From positions 1-64,000 of the forward strand of contig JAHZGC010000015.1 in the NCBI GenBank assembly GCA_019421015.1: DNA of 64,000 nt, given 5' to 3'. The stretch is from Coriobacteriaceae bacterium. Lineage in GTDB: Bacteria > Actinomycetota > Coriobacteriia > Coriobacteriales > UMGS124. The first letter of the stretch is position 1. Each line of letters begins with the position of its first letter. Positions 31,738-41,612 of this stretch are shown piece by piece. The notes beneath the pieces were generated by a model that saw only the letters and a program-made list of their open reading frames with translations, had not been told where the DNA came from and did no database searches. Position numbers and translations under genes: made by a program.

Positions 31738-33261
31738 CTAGCGGCTGGCCGCCTGCTCGCCGGCGATGCGCCCGAAGATCAGGCAGTCGGCCACCGACGT
31801 GCCGCTGCCGGGGTACTCGCCGTAGATGCCGCAGGACGAGCGGCCGGCGGCATAGAGGCCGGCGATGGGGTTGCCGTCCAGGTCGAGGACCTCGGCGTTG
31901 GCGTTGATACGCAGGCCGCCCAGGGTGTGGAAGCCGGGGATGACGGGGCCGTAGTCAAAGGCATAGAACGGGGCCGTGCGCACACCGGTGCCCAGGTACA
32001 CGCTGTCCTTGCCCCAGTCGGAGTCGGTGCCTTCGTCGCACAGCTGGTTGTAGCGCTCTACCGTGTTGGCGACGTTGGAGACCGGGAGCCCAACCGCCTC
32101 GCACAGCTCTTCGAGGGTATCCGCCTCGGCTGCGATGGTCAGGCGGCTGTCGTAGCCCTCCTCCTGCAGCTTGGCCCAGGTTGTGGCGTCTATGATGGCG
32201 TAGGTGTTGTCGATAAGCTGGGTGGTTGTCGCGCGGCCGACCCAGGCGCCGTACCAGTCTTCGGCGGCGAAGCGCAGGCCGTTCCAGTTCACCAGCACGC
32301 CTTCGGGCAGCGAGCCGAGTGCGTAGAGGTTCTCCGAGACGTTCATGCGCGACATTGAGCGCGTGGCGGCGCCCAGTTTCATGGCCATGAGGATGCCGTC
32401 GCCCGTGTCGGTGGGGGTGCCCACGCGGCCGCGGCACAGAAGGCCCTCGGGGGCATAGTTGGCGAGCATCTCGTCGTTGTAGCAGAAGCCTCCGGCGGCG
32501 ATAACCACGCCCTTGCGGGCCTCGACGGCCACGGTGTTGCCGTCGGTGTCGATCGCCAGGACGCCCGTCACGGCTCCGTTCTCGTCGCATACTAGCTCGG
32601 TGGCGCGGGTGTTGTAGAGTGCCTTGCCGCCCTCGACCACCCTGGACTCGAGGGCGTCGCAGATGGCGGCGCCGCCGCCGTTGGGGGTGTGGCCGCGCGG
32701 GGCCGGCTCGGCGATGGCGGCATAGGGGATGGCGCGCTCGTTGCCCGAGTAGGTGAGGCATACGCCCTCGGGGGCGATGACCACGTGCCTCTCGATCTCC
32801 GCGTCGCCCTCGAACGTGATGCCCTTCTCAACGAGCCAGTCGAACAGGTCGAGGTTGTTAGCGCAGAACACATCGAGTAGCTCGGGGTCCGAGCTCGGGC
32901 CCAGGGCCGCGTTCAGGTAGGCCTTCATGGCGTCGGTTGAGTCCTTGACCCCAAAGCGTTCTTGGACGGGCGTGCCTCCTCCCAAATATACCAGGCCGCC
33001 GCATATGCGCGTCGAGCCGCCGCCCTGCTCGTTGCACTCGATGGCGATGACCGAGGCCCCCTTGTCGAGGGCGGCCACGGCGGCGGCGTCGCCGGCACCG
33101 CCGAGTCCGATGACCACGACGTCGGCGCTGTCGTCCCACGTTACGTCGGTGCTTGCGGCCGCGTGGGCTTGCGGGATGGCTGCGAGGGCGCAGGCGGCGG
33201 CTCCTGCGCCTGCGCTGGAGATGAACGAGCGGCGGGAAACTGCCATAGGCTTAGATGACAT
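31738..33261 (-). CDS. Tat-exported FAD-dependent reductase (fumarate/urocanate-reductase-like)
   Basis: 507 residues. Tat signal V-S-R-R-S-F-I-S at 8-15. FAD-binding N-terminus V-V-V-I-G-L-G-G-A-G-D near 45-55, the family pattern G-G-G-S-T-R-I-C-G-G near 80, G-T-P-T-D-T-G-D-G-I near 330, and C-terminal G-L-Y-A-A-G-R-S-S-C-G with S-V-A-D-C-L-I-F-G-R-I-A-G. There is no FMN-binding domain, unlike the protein at 17494, so its electron donor must be another redox protein. The ATG at 33261 follows AGGAGGAACG. The divergent LuxR gene at 33597 is the likely regulator. Substrate unknown. Confidence 0.85.
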   Translation of the reverse strand: MSSKPMAVSRRSFISSAGAGAAACALAAIPQAHAAASTDVTWDDSADVVVIGLGGAGDAAAVAALDKGASVIAIECNEQGGGSTRICGGLVYLGGGTPVQERFGVKDSTDAMKAYLNAALGPSSDPELLDVFCANNLDLFDWLVEKGITFEGDAEIERHVVIAPEGVCLTYSGNERAIPYAAIAEPAPRGHTPNGGGAAICDALESRVVEGGKALYNTRATELVCDENGAVTGVLAIDTDGNTVAVEARKGVVIAAGGFCYNDEMLANYAPEGLLCRGRVGTPTDTGDGILMAMKLGAATRSMSRMNVSENLYALGSLPEGVLVNWNGLRFAAEDWYGAWVGRATTTQLIDNTYAIIDATTWAKLQEEGYDSRLTIAAEADTLEELCEAVGLPVSNVANTVERYNQLCDEGTDSDWGKDSVYLGTGVRTAPFYAFDYGPVIPGFHTLGGLRINANAEVLDLDGNPIAGLYAAGRSSCGIYGEYPGSGTSVADCLIFGRIAGEQAASR

Positions 33262-33596
33262 AGGTGCGTTCCTCCTGTTTGTACGGGTCTGTGCGAATCG
33301 TCGCAGGCGTGTGCCTACGGTCGATCGGTTGACTGGGCGTAATCTGACCAATGTGGTTCGAAAGAGAGGGGTCGATATTTTCTTCGGGTATACCGGGTCT
33401 AACGTCCGCTGCGGCATGCCCTACGGTACTATGGTCTTGCTGCGCGCCGCAATCGTCCGCACTCGTTTTTGCACGCTCACCCGGACGTGTCTTTACGGCG
33501 TTGCCTGCAGATGAGGGGCTCATCCAAACGGATGACCCCGCTTGGCCGTGGGGTTTGTGCCGGGCGGGTGAGGGATAATAGGGACGAGACAGCTGG
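33262..33596. other. Divergent control region of flavin reductase and LuxR
   Basis: 335 bases with no gene. Inverted segments GATGAGGGG/GGATGACCCC near 33510-33532 and ACCCC/GGGGT near 33535-33555 precede a GATAAT hexamer about 20 bases before the LuxR start. The TACCTGC box found at other reductases is not obvious here. Confidence 0.4.
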
Positions 33597-34976
33597 ATGG
33601 GGGCGTGCATGCCGGTGACCACCGAACGTGGATGGCGTTTGCTGCCCGAGCGAAACATGGCATGGGCACTGGGCGTTTCTCCACTGCTGATCTGTGTGTT
33701 CCAGTTTCTCTTTTATACTCCCAGCTCGGTCGAGGCGGCCAAGTCGGCGCTGCTGTACGGTGCCGCCCTGGTGGGATCTATTGCGGGCTGTTTGGTATGC
33801 ATGGTGGCGGCACGCAGGGGAGGGGGACGAAGCCGGGCTCTTGCGGTTGGTTTTGGCTGTATGCTTGAGGCCGCATGGATCATCCTGTTGGTGGACTATC
33901 GAACCCAAGGATTGCCGACGTGCATCGCATCGTTCTTCGTGGGTGCGTCGGCAGTGGGCCTGCTCGTGCTGTGGGCGTGCGTGGACCGTTCAAAGAGCCC
34001 TCGTTGCGAGTTGGCTCAGTGTGCTCTGGCGGTCGCGGTCGCCTTTGCCATGCAGATGGTGTTTAACGGGGCGCTCAATTTGTCGTTTTTGAGTCACGCG
34101 TGCACCGTGCTGACGACGGCGCTCCTGGTCGTGTTTCAAACAAAGCTCCGAGACGACCCGGGCGCGGACGACATGCGTAAACAAAGGGCCGGTGATGCCC
34201 GGTATTGCTTAAAGAGTTCTTCTTGGCTGGTCAGCATCGTCGTTGTGGGTGTCCTCGGTGCGGGTTTGGCCGTGCTGGGGCACGGAGGCCACCATATCGA
34301 ATATGCCGCGGGGCTGTTGTGCGTCATGAGTGCCGTCCCCCTTTTTGCACGAGGAGAACAATCCTTCCCGCTGCTTGGCGTAGAGGCGCTCCCGGCCTCC
34401 ATGGTGGCGCTGTGCGCGGCGGCCCTGCTCGACAGCATGCTCCCCTTCGTGCTTTACATGGCGGCGGTGTGCCTGTTCTTGATGTGGACGGTGCTGCACG
34501 ATCGCGTAGAAGGGCAGATGCTTGCGGCCGCAGACCTGGGGGAGACGGCCCGCAGCGTGCTGTGGGTTACGGTCGCACTGGCGGTGGGGTTTGCGGCGGC
34601 GTGCTGTGCCTTGCGGGCGAGCGACTGCACGATGGTGCAGGCGTGTATGGTGCTTGTCGCGTTGCTCGCCGTGGCCGGCTATGCCTGGCTTACCGTGCTG
34701 TTTGTGTTTGACGACCGGGTGCACGGCGATAGGGCGTCCGTCGAGGGGGACGTGAAAGGGGCGTTTGCGGCATGGGGGTTTTCTCCTCGTGAGGCCCAGG
34801 TGGGCCAACTGCTTTATGAGGGGCATAGCCTCGACGAGATTTGCCGTGCGCTTGACATGGCCGAGGGGACGGCTAAAACCCACGTGCGCCACATCTACGA
34901 GAAGAGCGGGACACACAGCAAGGTGGAGCTCCATATAGCCGTGAACAAGAGGCTGGGCAGCCCCGACCGCGCGTGA
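33597..34976 (+). CDS. Membrane-bound LuxR-type transcriptional regulator
   Basis: 459 residues: about ten to twelve hydrophobic helices in 20-385, then LuxR helix-turn-helix at about 395-450 (F-S-P-R-E-A-Q-V-G-Q-L-L-Y-E-G-H-S, A-E-G-T-A-K-T-H-V-R-H-I-Y-E-K-S-G-T-H-S-K-V-E-L). The ATG at 33597 or the one at 33609 could be the start; neither ribosome binding site is strong. Divergent from the FAD reductase at 33261 and convergent with the next LuxR gene, 20 bases away. Confidence 0.86.
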   Translation: MGACMPVTTERGWRLLPERNMAWALGVSPLLICVFQFLFYTPSSVEAAKSALLYGAALVGSIAGCLVCMVAARRGGGRSRALAVGFGCMLEAAWIILLVDYRTQGLPTCIASFFVGASAVGLLVLWACVDRSKSPRCELAQCALAVAVAFAMQMVFNGALNLSFLSHACTVLTTALLVVFQTKLRDDPGADDMRKQRAGDARYCLKSSSWLVSIVVVGVLGAGLAVLGHGGHHIEYAAGLLCVMSAVPLFARGEQSFPLLGVEALPASMVALCAAALLDSMLPFVLYMAAVCLFLMWTVLHDRVEGQMLAAADLGETARSVLWVTVALAVGFAAACCALRASDCTMVQACMVLVALLAVAGYAWLTVLFVFDDRVHGDRASVEGDVKGAFAAWGFSPREAQVGQLLYEGHSLDEICRALDMAEGTAKTHVRHIYEKSGTHSKVELHIAVNKRLGSPDRA

Positions 34977-34996
34977 CCCTCTCGTCTACCGCGCCC

Positions 34997-36580
34997 CTAT
35001 GCTCCCAGATCCTCCACCATGTCGAGCAGCCCCTGGCGATTGCGGACGCCCATCTTTTGGTAGATGTGCCGCGTGTGGGTGCTTACCGTGCCCTGCGAGA
35101 TGTGCAGCTCCTCCTGGATGCGGGCTATGGTGCGTCCTTTGATGATGAGCGGCAGCACCTCGGCCTCGCGCGGGGTGAGCCCGTAGCGCCCTGCGAGCAG
35201 GCTGGCCACGGCGGCGGTGCGGTCCTCGCGCGGCGCGGACGTCCCGTCCCCTCTTTCGGCGGTGTCGGGCTCGCGGTAACCCTCTGCGCTCCCGCCCTCT
35301 TCGTCGGTCATCTCGCCGAGGCTCGTCTCGGTCAGGTCCTTCTCGGTGAAGAGAAAGAGGTTTGCGACCACGATGATTAAGGTGAGCACCAGGGCAACGA
35401 CGTTCAGATGGGCCACGCCCATCCCCATGACGTCTACAAGCAGATGGCCCAGGCCGTTGCCGGCCAGCTCCCCGGCGTACAGGGCGCAGAAGGCAAGGCC
35501 AAAGGTGCGCGTCGCATATTGGTCGAAGTAGTTGCTGATGTCGATGCACACCGCGCTCAGGACCACGGCGAAGGCCGTGTACGCCCCAAAGACGACCACG
35601 TTCGAGTAGATGAACGAGCCTCCGAACACGAAGGGCGTCATGAGGCAGCCCACGGCCATGAGCAGGGTGGTCGCCCGGTAGGCGTAGGTCACAAAGCCGT
35701 GTTTGCAAAAATGGGCCACGGCGAGGGCCACGGCAACGACGGCCACGACGCCCAGGGCGAGCAGGACCTCGTAGTGCTGGGGCACAGGAACGAACTTGAA
35801 CCCCGTGAGCACGTCTGAAAAGCCCGCCACCAGGCCAAACAGTGCGCAGGCCGCCAGGCCGCGGGCGAACATGCGCCGGGTGCGCCGCATGAGCCCGTGG
35901 GGGCGCGCAGGACGGGGCCGCTCCGGTCGGTGGAAGGCGGCCCGACGCAAGAGCCATCCCGAGGCGCCCACGCCGAGCAGCACCGCCACGCTTGCGGCCA
36001 GCGGGGGTACCAGCGAGAGCACGATGTCGAGCGCGGCCGCCGCCATCCAGGCGAGCGATATCTCGGCCATGGCGCGGCGGGCCCCCACATCGCTGTAGAG
36101 GCGTCCCCAGCCCAAAAAGAGCGTGCCCGAAGCGAGGCCGGTGCCCACGGCACTCACCACGATGAGCACCGCGCTCAGGCCCTCGATGGAGTTCACGAAC
36201 AGAAGCAGCGACGTGGAGGCCACCAGGGCCGCGGTGGCGCCTGCGATGACGTTGCGCGAGAGCACCCGCTTGTCAGAGTTGCGCACGGCAAAGGAGAAGG
36301 ACCCCAGCGCCACGGCGAGCAGGGCCAGGGAGAGCATCTGGTCAAAGTAGAGCACCGGCCGTGTCTCCCCCTCGGCCGAAAGAAAGAAGAACGTGTTGTA
36401 GAAGATGGCGCACAGCCACAGGTTGTACAGCGCGTAGCCCGCGATGCGCAGGGCCGAGAGCGGCCGGGGTGTGGCAGGTCCCGCCTCGCCGCCGCGCGTC
36501 TGCAGGACGTCGGCCGACGGCGTGCTGCGGTTTTTTTCGGCCATGGCGGCGACGCTGCGGCGCACTCCTGCGATGCCCAT
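34997..36580 (-). CDS. Membrane-bound LuxR-type transcriptional regulator
   Basis: 527 residues. About ten to twelve hydrophobic helices in 45-420, an acidic linker, and a LuxR helix-turn-helix at about 470-525 (L-T-P-R-E-A-E-V-L-P-L-I-I-K-G-R-T, S-Q-G-T-V-S-T-H-T-R-H-I-Y-Q-K-M-G-V-R-N-R-Q-G-L). The ATG at 36580 is chosen because GAGAGGGAACCGC precedes it; the longer frame from 36613 lacks a site. It is divergent from the nine-gene molybdoenzyme cluster starting at 37030 and is the natural candidate to control it. Confidence 0.87.
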   Translation of the reverse strand: MGIAGVRRSVAAMAEKNRSTPSADVLQTRGGEAGPATPRPLSALRIAGYALYNLWLCAIFYNTFFFLSAEGETRPVLYFDQMLSLALLAVALGSFSFAVRNSDKRVLSRNVIAGATAALVASTSLLLFVNSIEGLSAVLIVVSAVGTGLASGTLFLGWGRLYSDVGARRAMAEISLAWMAAAALDIVLSLVPPLAASVAVLLGVGASGWLLRRAAFHRPERPRPARPHGLMRRTRRMFARGLAACALFGLVAGFSDVLTGFKFVPVPQHYEVLLALGVVAVVAVALAVAHFCKHGFVTYAYRATTLLMAVGCLMTPFVFGGSFIYSNVVVFGAYTAFAVVLSAVCIDISNYFDQYATRTFGLAFCALYAGELAGNGLGHLLVDVMGMGVAHLNVVALVLTLIIVVANLFLFTEKDLTETSLGEMTDEEGGSAEGYREPDTAERGDGTSAPREDRTAAVASLLAGRYGLTPREAEVLPLIIKGRTIARIQEELHISQGTVSTHTRHIYQKMGVRNRQGLLDMVEDLGA

Positions 36581-36780
36581 GCGGTTCCCTCTCTCCCGTG
36601 ATGGGGCAAGCATACCTCATAGGGGCCGCCCGTTTCTCCCGGCGGCCGTGCAAAGGTGTCGCAACTTTTTATGATAGGTGCCCGGCGCGTGCCGCACGGG
36701 GGGCTCGCCTGCGGTGCGTCTGCCAGAACGGCGGGGCGGCCCCTGTGGGGTGCCCGGGACGCTTAATAGATAAAAAACAA

Positions 36781-36812
36781 GGCGTTTACCTGCGTCGATT
36801 CAGGTCAATCAG
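36781..36812 (+). promoter_or_regulatory. TACCTGC box upstream of the third molybdoenzyme operon
   Basis: GTTTACCTGCGTCGATTCAG followed by GTCAATC. TTTACCTGC matches the other boxes, and ACCTG/CAGGT form an inverted repeat with an eight-base spacer, as expected for a dimeric LuxR site. It is about 220 bases before the start at 37030, in the 449-base divergent region 36581-37029, which otherwise shows nothing. Confidence 0.5.
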
Positions 36813-37029
36813 AATAATTTACGATGTCTTTCTCGTGCCTTTATCACGCTTCTTCATGACTTCAAAACTTCCGCTCATAACTCTCGGAGATGTGCGGCGG
36901 CCCCCGGGCCGGCAAACTGTGGAACCAGCGTCGCGATGCCGCCCGCAGGTGCCCGGAATCACCGGGGCGGCCGTGACGCCCCCGATTTACACGAGCACCA
37001 CCTACGAGAAGGAAGAGAGAGGAGAGGGA

Positions 37030-40011
37030 ATGGGACGACTGAATCTCACGCGTCGAGACTTCGTCAAGGCCGCCGCCGTCACCGCCGCCGCTGCTGCGTT
37101 TGCAGGTGGCACAACGGCTGCCCTGGCCGAGGTCGAGCACGCTGAGACCATCACGACCATCATGGACACCGACACGATCGCCGTTAAGACCTGCTGCCGC
37201 GGCTGCGGCAAGATGGAGTGCGGCGTGAAGGTCATCGTCAAGGACGGCCGTGCCATCCGCGTGGAGGGCGACGAGGGCGCCTACCAGTCGATGGGCAACT
37301 GCTGCACCAAGAGCCAGTCCTCCATCCAGGCCGCCTACCACCCCGACCGCCTGCTCTACCCCATGAAGCGCACCAACCCCAAGGGCGACAACGACCCGGG
37401 CTGGGTCCGTATCAGCTGGGACGAGGCCATCGACACCATCTGCACCAAGATGAAGGAGATCCAGGACCAGTACGGCGGAGAGGCCATCGCGCTGGAGGTC
37501 GGTACCTCGCGCATCTGGTGCATGCATGCCGAGTCCTGCCTCAAGATCCTGTTCAACACCCCCAACAACCTGGAGGCTTGGCAGATCTGCAAGGGCCCGC
37601 GCCACTTTGCCACCTCGAACTACGCCGACTCCTGCCGCACCACCGTCGACGTGGCCACCCGCGCCGACGTGCACATCTCGGTCGACCCGCGCCAGGCCAA
37701 CCTGGGCAAGGAGGCCGACTACTGGCAGTCGCTGCGCACCGGCACCGACGGCGCCCTGGCCCTGGCCTGGACCAACGTCATCATCGAGAACGGCCTGATC
37801 GACGAGCTCTACACCAAGAAGTGGACCAACGCCCCGTTCCTGGTGTGCGAGGACATCGAGCCGAGCGGCTTCCCGGTGAACCTGAACGACGGCTCCTACT
37901 ACGACCTCAAGACCCGCCTGCTCAAGGAGTCCGACGTCGTCGAGGGCGGCTCTCCCTACAAGTTCTTTGTGCACGACGACAACTGGGAGGCCCTCAAGGC
38001 CGACGGCATCGAGCACCAGTACGGCGAGTTCACCTGGTTCAACGCCGACCAGGAGGGCGTCATCGACAACACCGGCGGCTTCTGGGAGGGCGAGAACTAC
38101 GACTCCATGAGGGCGCGCGAGGGCAAGGAGGCCAACCAGGCCAACCTGCTCAAGGGCCAGACCCAGGGCCACGTGCCGGATCTGATGCCCTTTGACCCGG
38201 CCATCGACCCCGCCCTCACCGGCGAGTTCGAGATCGAGCTCAAGGACGGCAAGAAGCACAAGGTGCGCCCGGTCTGGGAGTACTACCGCGAGCGCGCCGC
38301 CGAGTTCTCGCCCGAGATCGCGGCCGAGATCACCGGCATCCCCGCCGAGGAGATCGTCGCCGCGGCCACGGCCTATGGCACCCGCATCGACCCGGAGACC
38401 GGCTACGGCAACGGCGGCATCCAGTACATGCTCGCCATCGAGCACGCCTGTAACGCCATCCAGAACTGCCGCGCCCTCGACAACCTCACGGGCATCACGG
38501 GCAACATCGACATCCCCGGCGGCAACCGCTCCACCACCATCGTCCCGATCGACGGCGACCTGCAGGGCTTCGGCGCCTGGGTCCCCGGCGCTTCTCAGCC
38601 GGCCCCCGAGGTCAACGCCAAGCAGCTCGGCCGCGAGCCCTTCCCCGTGCTCGGCTGGTGGGGCAACTGGGCCGACATGAACACCACGTTCAACGCGATG
38701 CTCACCGGCGAGCCCTACCCCGTGCGCGCCCTGTGGAACGAGTCGGGCAACTTCATGTGCGCCTGCAACTCGACCTTTGCCTGGGAGGCCCTGAACTCGC
38801 TCGACTTCATGGTCGACCTGAACCTGTGGCACGCTCCCTCCACCGATGCGGCCGACATCATCCTGCCCGTCGCCCACTGGATCGAGCTCTCGAGCCCGCG
38901 CGCCAGCCAGGGCTCGGCCGGCGCCATGGGCGCCACCGTCAAGTGCGTGGAGCCGCCGGCGGAGGCCCTGTACGACCCCGAGATCGTCATGAAGGTCTAC
39001 GAGGGCATGGGCGTGCCCTGGACCAACGAGGAGGGCAACGAGTGGCCCGACATCAACTGGCAGCTCGACGACTCCATCAAGCTCTTCTCCGACGAGGAGT
39101 ACATCAAGCAGTACTGGACCGTTGAGAACGGCCAGGTCGTGAACGTGGAGCAGAAGGGCAAGCCCTTCAGCGAGCTCAAGCCCAAGTACGAGCACTGGGC
39201 CGACTACGTGCGCGACTTCCAGAACAACGGCTGGTGGCAGGCCAAGGATGTGGAGCCCGAGATGTGGGGCACCTACCGTCGCTACCAGACCGGCGGCTTC
39301 CGCGGCCGCGACAAGCTCTGGGCCCGTCTGGACTGCACCTCCGGCCTGCCCGGCGTGGGCGACTGGAAGCCCGGCTTCTTCACGCCCACGATGAAGCAGG
39401 AGATCTGGTCCACGGTCATGGAGACCTACATGCCCGACCACCCCGAGTGGGTGCTGCCCAGCTGGGAGGAGGGCCCCCACGGCCCCAACTCGGCCGACGC
39501 CGAGGAGTACCCGCTCACCTGCACCACCGGCCGCCGCATCCCGGTGTACTTCCACTCCGAGCACCGTCAGCTGCCCTGGTGCCGCGAGCTGTGGCCTGTG
39601 CCCCGCGTCGAGATCCATCCCGAGACCGCCGCTGAGTACGGCATCGAGCAGGGCGACTGGGTGTGGATCGAGACCCCCTACGGCAAGATCCGCGAGTGCG
39701 CCGACCTCTACTACGGCGTGGACCGCAAGACCATCAACTGCGAGCACACCTGGTGGTACCCGGAGGTGCAGGATTCCGGCCACGGCTTCCAGCTCTCCCA
39801 GGTCAACCAGCTCATCGACCGCAACGCCCAGGACCCGATCTCGGGCACCTCGAACCTGCGCGCCTACCAGGTGAAGATCTACAAGGCCACGCCCGAGAAC
39901 TCGCCGTTCGGCAACCCCGTTCCCTGCGACTCCAACGGCGTCGAGATCATCCACGACGCCAGCGACCCGCGCCTCAAGGAATGGCTGCCCACCTATGAAG
40001 GGAGGCTCTAA
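37030..40011 (+). CDS. Tat-exported molybdopterin oxidoreductase, possibly catechol-dehydroxylase-like
   Basis: 993 residues. Tat signal L-T-R-R-D-F-V-K at 6-13. The iron-sulfur site uses C55/C56, C59, C64 and C91/C92. C187 in W-Q-I-C-K-G-P-R is placed where the molybdenum ligand is expected. Pterin-domain motifs continue to the end, including R-T-G-T-D-G-A-L-A near 237 and D-I-P-G-G-N. The length, the divergent LuxR regulator and the B and C partner genes fit the large Eggerthellaceae molybdoenzymes that include catechol dehydroxylases; that link is inference from memory of the family, and the substrate is not determined. The ATG at 37030 follows GAGAGGAGAGGGA; the frame upstream of it overlaps the LuxR gene and is rejected. 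Confidence 0.85.
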   Translation: MGRLNLTRRDFVKAAAVTAAAAAFAGGTTAALAEVEHAETITTIMDTDTIAVKTCCRGCGKMECGVKVIVKDGRAIRVEGDEGAYQSMGNCCTKSQSSIQAAYHPDRLLYPMKRTNPKGDNDPGWVRISWDEAIDTICTKMKEIQDQYGGEAIALEVGTSRIWCMHAESCLKILFNTPNNLEAWQICKGPRHFATSNYADSCRTTVDVATRADVHISVDPRQANLGKEADYWQSLRTGTDGALALAWTNVIIENGLIDELYTKKWTNAPFLVCEDIEPSGFPVNLNDGSYYDLKTRLLKESDVVEGGSPYKFFVHDDNWEALKADGIEHQYGEFTWFNADQEGVIDNTGGFWEGENYDSMRAREGKEANQANLLKGQTQGHVPDLMPFDPAIDPALTGEFEIELKDGKKHKVRPVWEYYRERAAEFSPEIAAEITGIPAEEIVAAATAYGTRIDPETGYGNGGIQYMLAIEHACNAIQNCRALDNLTGITGNIDIPGGNRSTTIVPIDGDLQGFGAWVPGASQPAPEVNAKQLGREPFPVLGWWGNWADMNTTFNAMLTGEPYPVRALWNESGNFMCACNSTFAWEALNSLDFMVDLNLWHAPSTDAADIILPVAHWIELSSPRASQGSAGAMGATVKCVEPPAEALYDPEIVMKVYEGMGVPWTNEEGNEWPDINWQLDDSIKLFSDEEYIKQYWTVENGQVVNVEQKGKPFSELKPKYEHWADYVRDFQNNGWWQAKDVEPEMWGTYRRYQTGGFRGRDKLWARLDCTSGLPGVGDWKPGFFTPTMKQEIWSTVMETYMPDHPEWVLPSWEEGPHGPNSADAEEYPLTCTTGRRIPVYFHSEHRQLPWCRELWPVPRVEIHPETAAEYGIEQGDWVWIETPYGKIRECADLYYGVDRKTINCEHTWWYPEVQDSGHGFQLSQVNQLIDRNAQDPISGTSNLRAYQVKIYKATPENSPFGNPVPCDSNGVEIIHDASDPRLKEWLPTYEGRL

Positions 40012-40014
40012 GCT

Positions 40015-40701
40015 ATGCAGAAGGCAATCATCACCGACCTCAACCGCTGCGTCGGCTGCCTGGCCTGCAGCGTCGCCTGCAAGGCCCTGAACGAAGTGCC
40101 CATCGGCCAGTTCTGGAACCGCGTGGTGCGCGTGGGACCGAACCCCGAGTTCGAGGGCGCCGACTACCCAGACGTGTACATGTACTTCCTGCCGGTCACC
40201 TGCCAGCACTGCGCCACCCCCGAGTGCACCGCGGTGTGCCCCACCGGTGCCAGCGTCAAGACCGAGGACGGCACCGTGCAGATCGACAAGGAGCTCTGCA
40301 TCGGCTGCGGCGCCTGCCTCGACGCCTGCCCCTACGGCGTGCGCTACATCAACGCCGACACCAACGTGGCCGAGAAGTGCACCATGTGCGCCCAGGCGCT
40401 CTCTGAGGACGACAACGCCGTGCCCCAGTGCGTCTCTCAGTGCGGCGGCAACGCCCGCTGGGTCGGCGACATCGACGAGGGCTACGACTCCTTCGTCGGT
40501 GCCTTTGAGACCGACGGCGACATCACCGGCGAGCGTCGCCGCATGATGGAGTTCATCGAGCCCTTTACCGACGACCAGGTCTACAGGCTCCCCGACCTGG
40601 GCAACGGCCCGCAGTGCGCCTACATCCTGCGCGGCCACAAGTGGTACGGCAACGACGGCGGCCTCGACCCGGCCCACACGGCCCAGCACCAGGGGGAGTA
40701 G
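40015..40701 (+). CDS. DmsB-like ferredoxin subunit
   Basis: 228 residues with four [4Fe-4S] Cys groups: C-V-G-C-L-A-C-S-V-A-C-K near 12-23, C-Q-H-C-A-T-P-E-C-T-A-V-C-P near 63, C-I-G-C-G-A-C-L-D-A-C-P near 96, and C-T-M-C...C-V-S-Q-C near 123-142. It starts three bases after the catalytic subunit stop, with GGGAGG just before, and lies three bases before the membrane anchor gene, so the three are one tight unit. Confidence 0.93.
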   Translation: MQKAIITDLNRCVGCLACSVACKALNEVPIGQFWNRVVRVGPNPEFEGADYPDVYMYFLPVTCQHCATPECTAVCPTGASVKTEDGTVQIDKELCIGCGACLDACPYGVRYINADTNVAEKCTMCAQALSEDDNAVPQCVSQCGGNARWVGDIDEGYDSFVGAFETDGDITGERRRMMEFIEPFTDDQVYRLPDLGNGPQCAYILRGHKWYGNDGGLDPAHTAQHQGE

Positions 40702-40704
40702 GCC

Positions 40705-41595
40705 ATGGGCGTGTCGTGGCTTTTGCTCGGCTACGCCGTGTGCGCGATCGTGGCATGCGGCACCCTGGGGGCGCAGGGCGTCTGCGCCCTCAGGGGCCAC
40801 GGCACCAAGGTCTCGATGCCCGCCACCGTGATCGCGTTGGCTGCCGCTCTTCTGAGCGGCGTCTTCGCGGTCGCGCGGCTCGGGCGCGTCGACCGCTTCC
40901 TCAACGTCTTCGGCAACCCCTCCTCGGCCATCGCCCAGGGCTACTACGCCCTGGTGATCCTGCTGGTGGTGGCCGTCGTGGCGGTGGTGGTCATGCGCCG
41001 CGCCGAGACGCCGGGGGAGATGCCCGCGTGGTGCGCCGCCCTGTGCGTGCTGGTGGGCCTGCTGGGGGTCTACGCCCTGGCGGCCAACCTCACGGCCACG
41101 GTGCACAACGCGGCCAAGACCTGGCTCACGGCGGCCTACGTGCTCTGCGCCGCCGTGGCCGTGGGAACGTTCGTCTGTGCGGCCGTGGAGGCCGTGCGCT
41201 CCCGCACCGTGGCTAAGGGCCTGGCCCTTGCGGCTGTGGGGGGGAGTGCCGCCACGGGCGTCATGGCGGTGGTCTACGCCCTGGTGGCTCCGGGTCTGGG
41301 GCTGCGCGTGGCGACGCTCACCACCTCGACCTACGGCATCGTGCCCGGCCACCCCTCGGGGACCTCGATCTCTGACGTGGCGGCCGGCCCCGGCATCGAG
41401 TCGCCCCTCTTCTGGGTCGTCGCGGTGGCGGTGGGGGCGGTTGTGCCCCTGGTGCTCGGTTGGATTACCCGCAAGGCCGAAGGCGCCTCCCGCGCCGTGG
41501 CGAGCGCCCTGTGCGCCGTCGCCGTGCTCGCGGGCGCCGGCGTGACCCTGGGGATGTTTGCCCTGGGGACCAGCGCCACCAAGATGTTCATGTAA
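40705..41595 (+). CDS. DmsC-like membrane anchor subunit
   Basis: 296 residues with about eight hydrophobic helices spread over the whole length and little else, matching DmsC-type anchors that oxidise menaquinol and pass electrons to the ferredoxin subunit. The segment R-L-G-R-V-D-R-F-L-N-V between helices 2 and 3 is a typical conserved loop. It starts after GGGGGAGTAGGCC, directly following the ferredoxin gene. This is the only anchor subunit among the three molybdoenzyme operons in the window. Confidence 0.88.
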   Translation: MGVSWLLLGYAVCAIVACGTLGAQGVCALRGHGTKVSMPATVIALAAALLSGVFAVARLGRVDRFLNVFGNPSSAIAQGYYALVILLVVAVVAVVVMRRAETPGEMPAWCAALCVLVGLLGVYALAANLTATVHNAAKTWLTAAYVLCAAVAVGTFVCAAVEAVRSRTVAKGLALAAVGGSAATGVMAVVYALVAPGLGLRVATLTTSTYGIVPGHPSGTSISDVAAGPGIESPLFWVVAVAVGAVVPLVLGWITRKAEGASRAVASALCAVAVLAGAGVTLGMFALGTSATKMFM

Positions 41596-41612
41596 CTGCT
41601 TGCTTCGCGTGA

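Noticed and set aside
36862..41352. A 1496-codon open frame on the minus strand, and similar long antisense frames at 22942-25734, 28037-30703 and 60316-62928
   Set aside because: They mirror real genes with strong third-position GC bias, are rich in His, Gly, Ala and Val, and contain no family motif or ribosome binding site.
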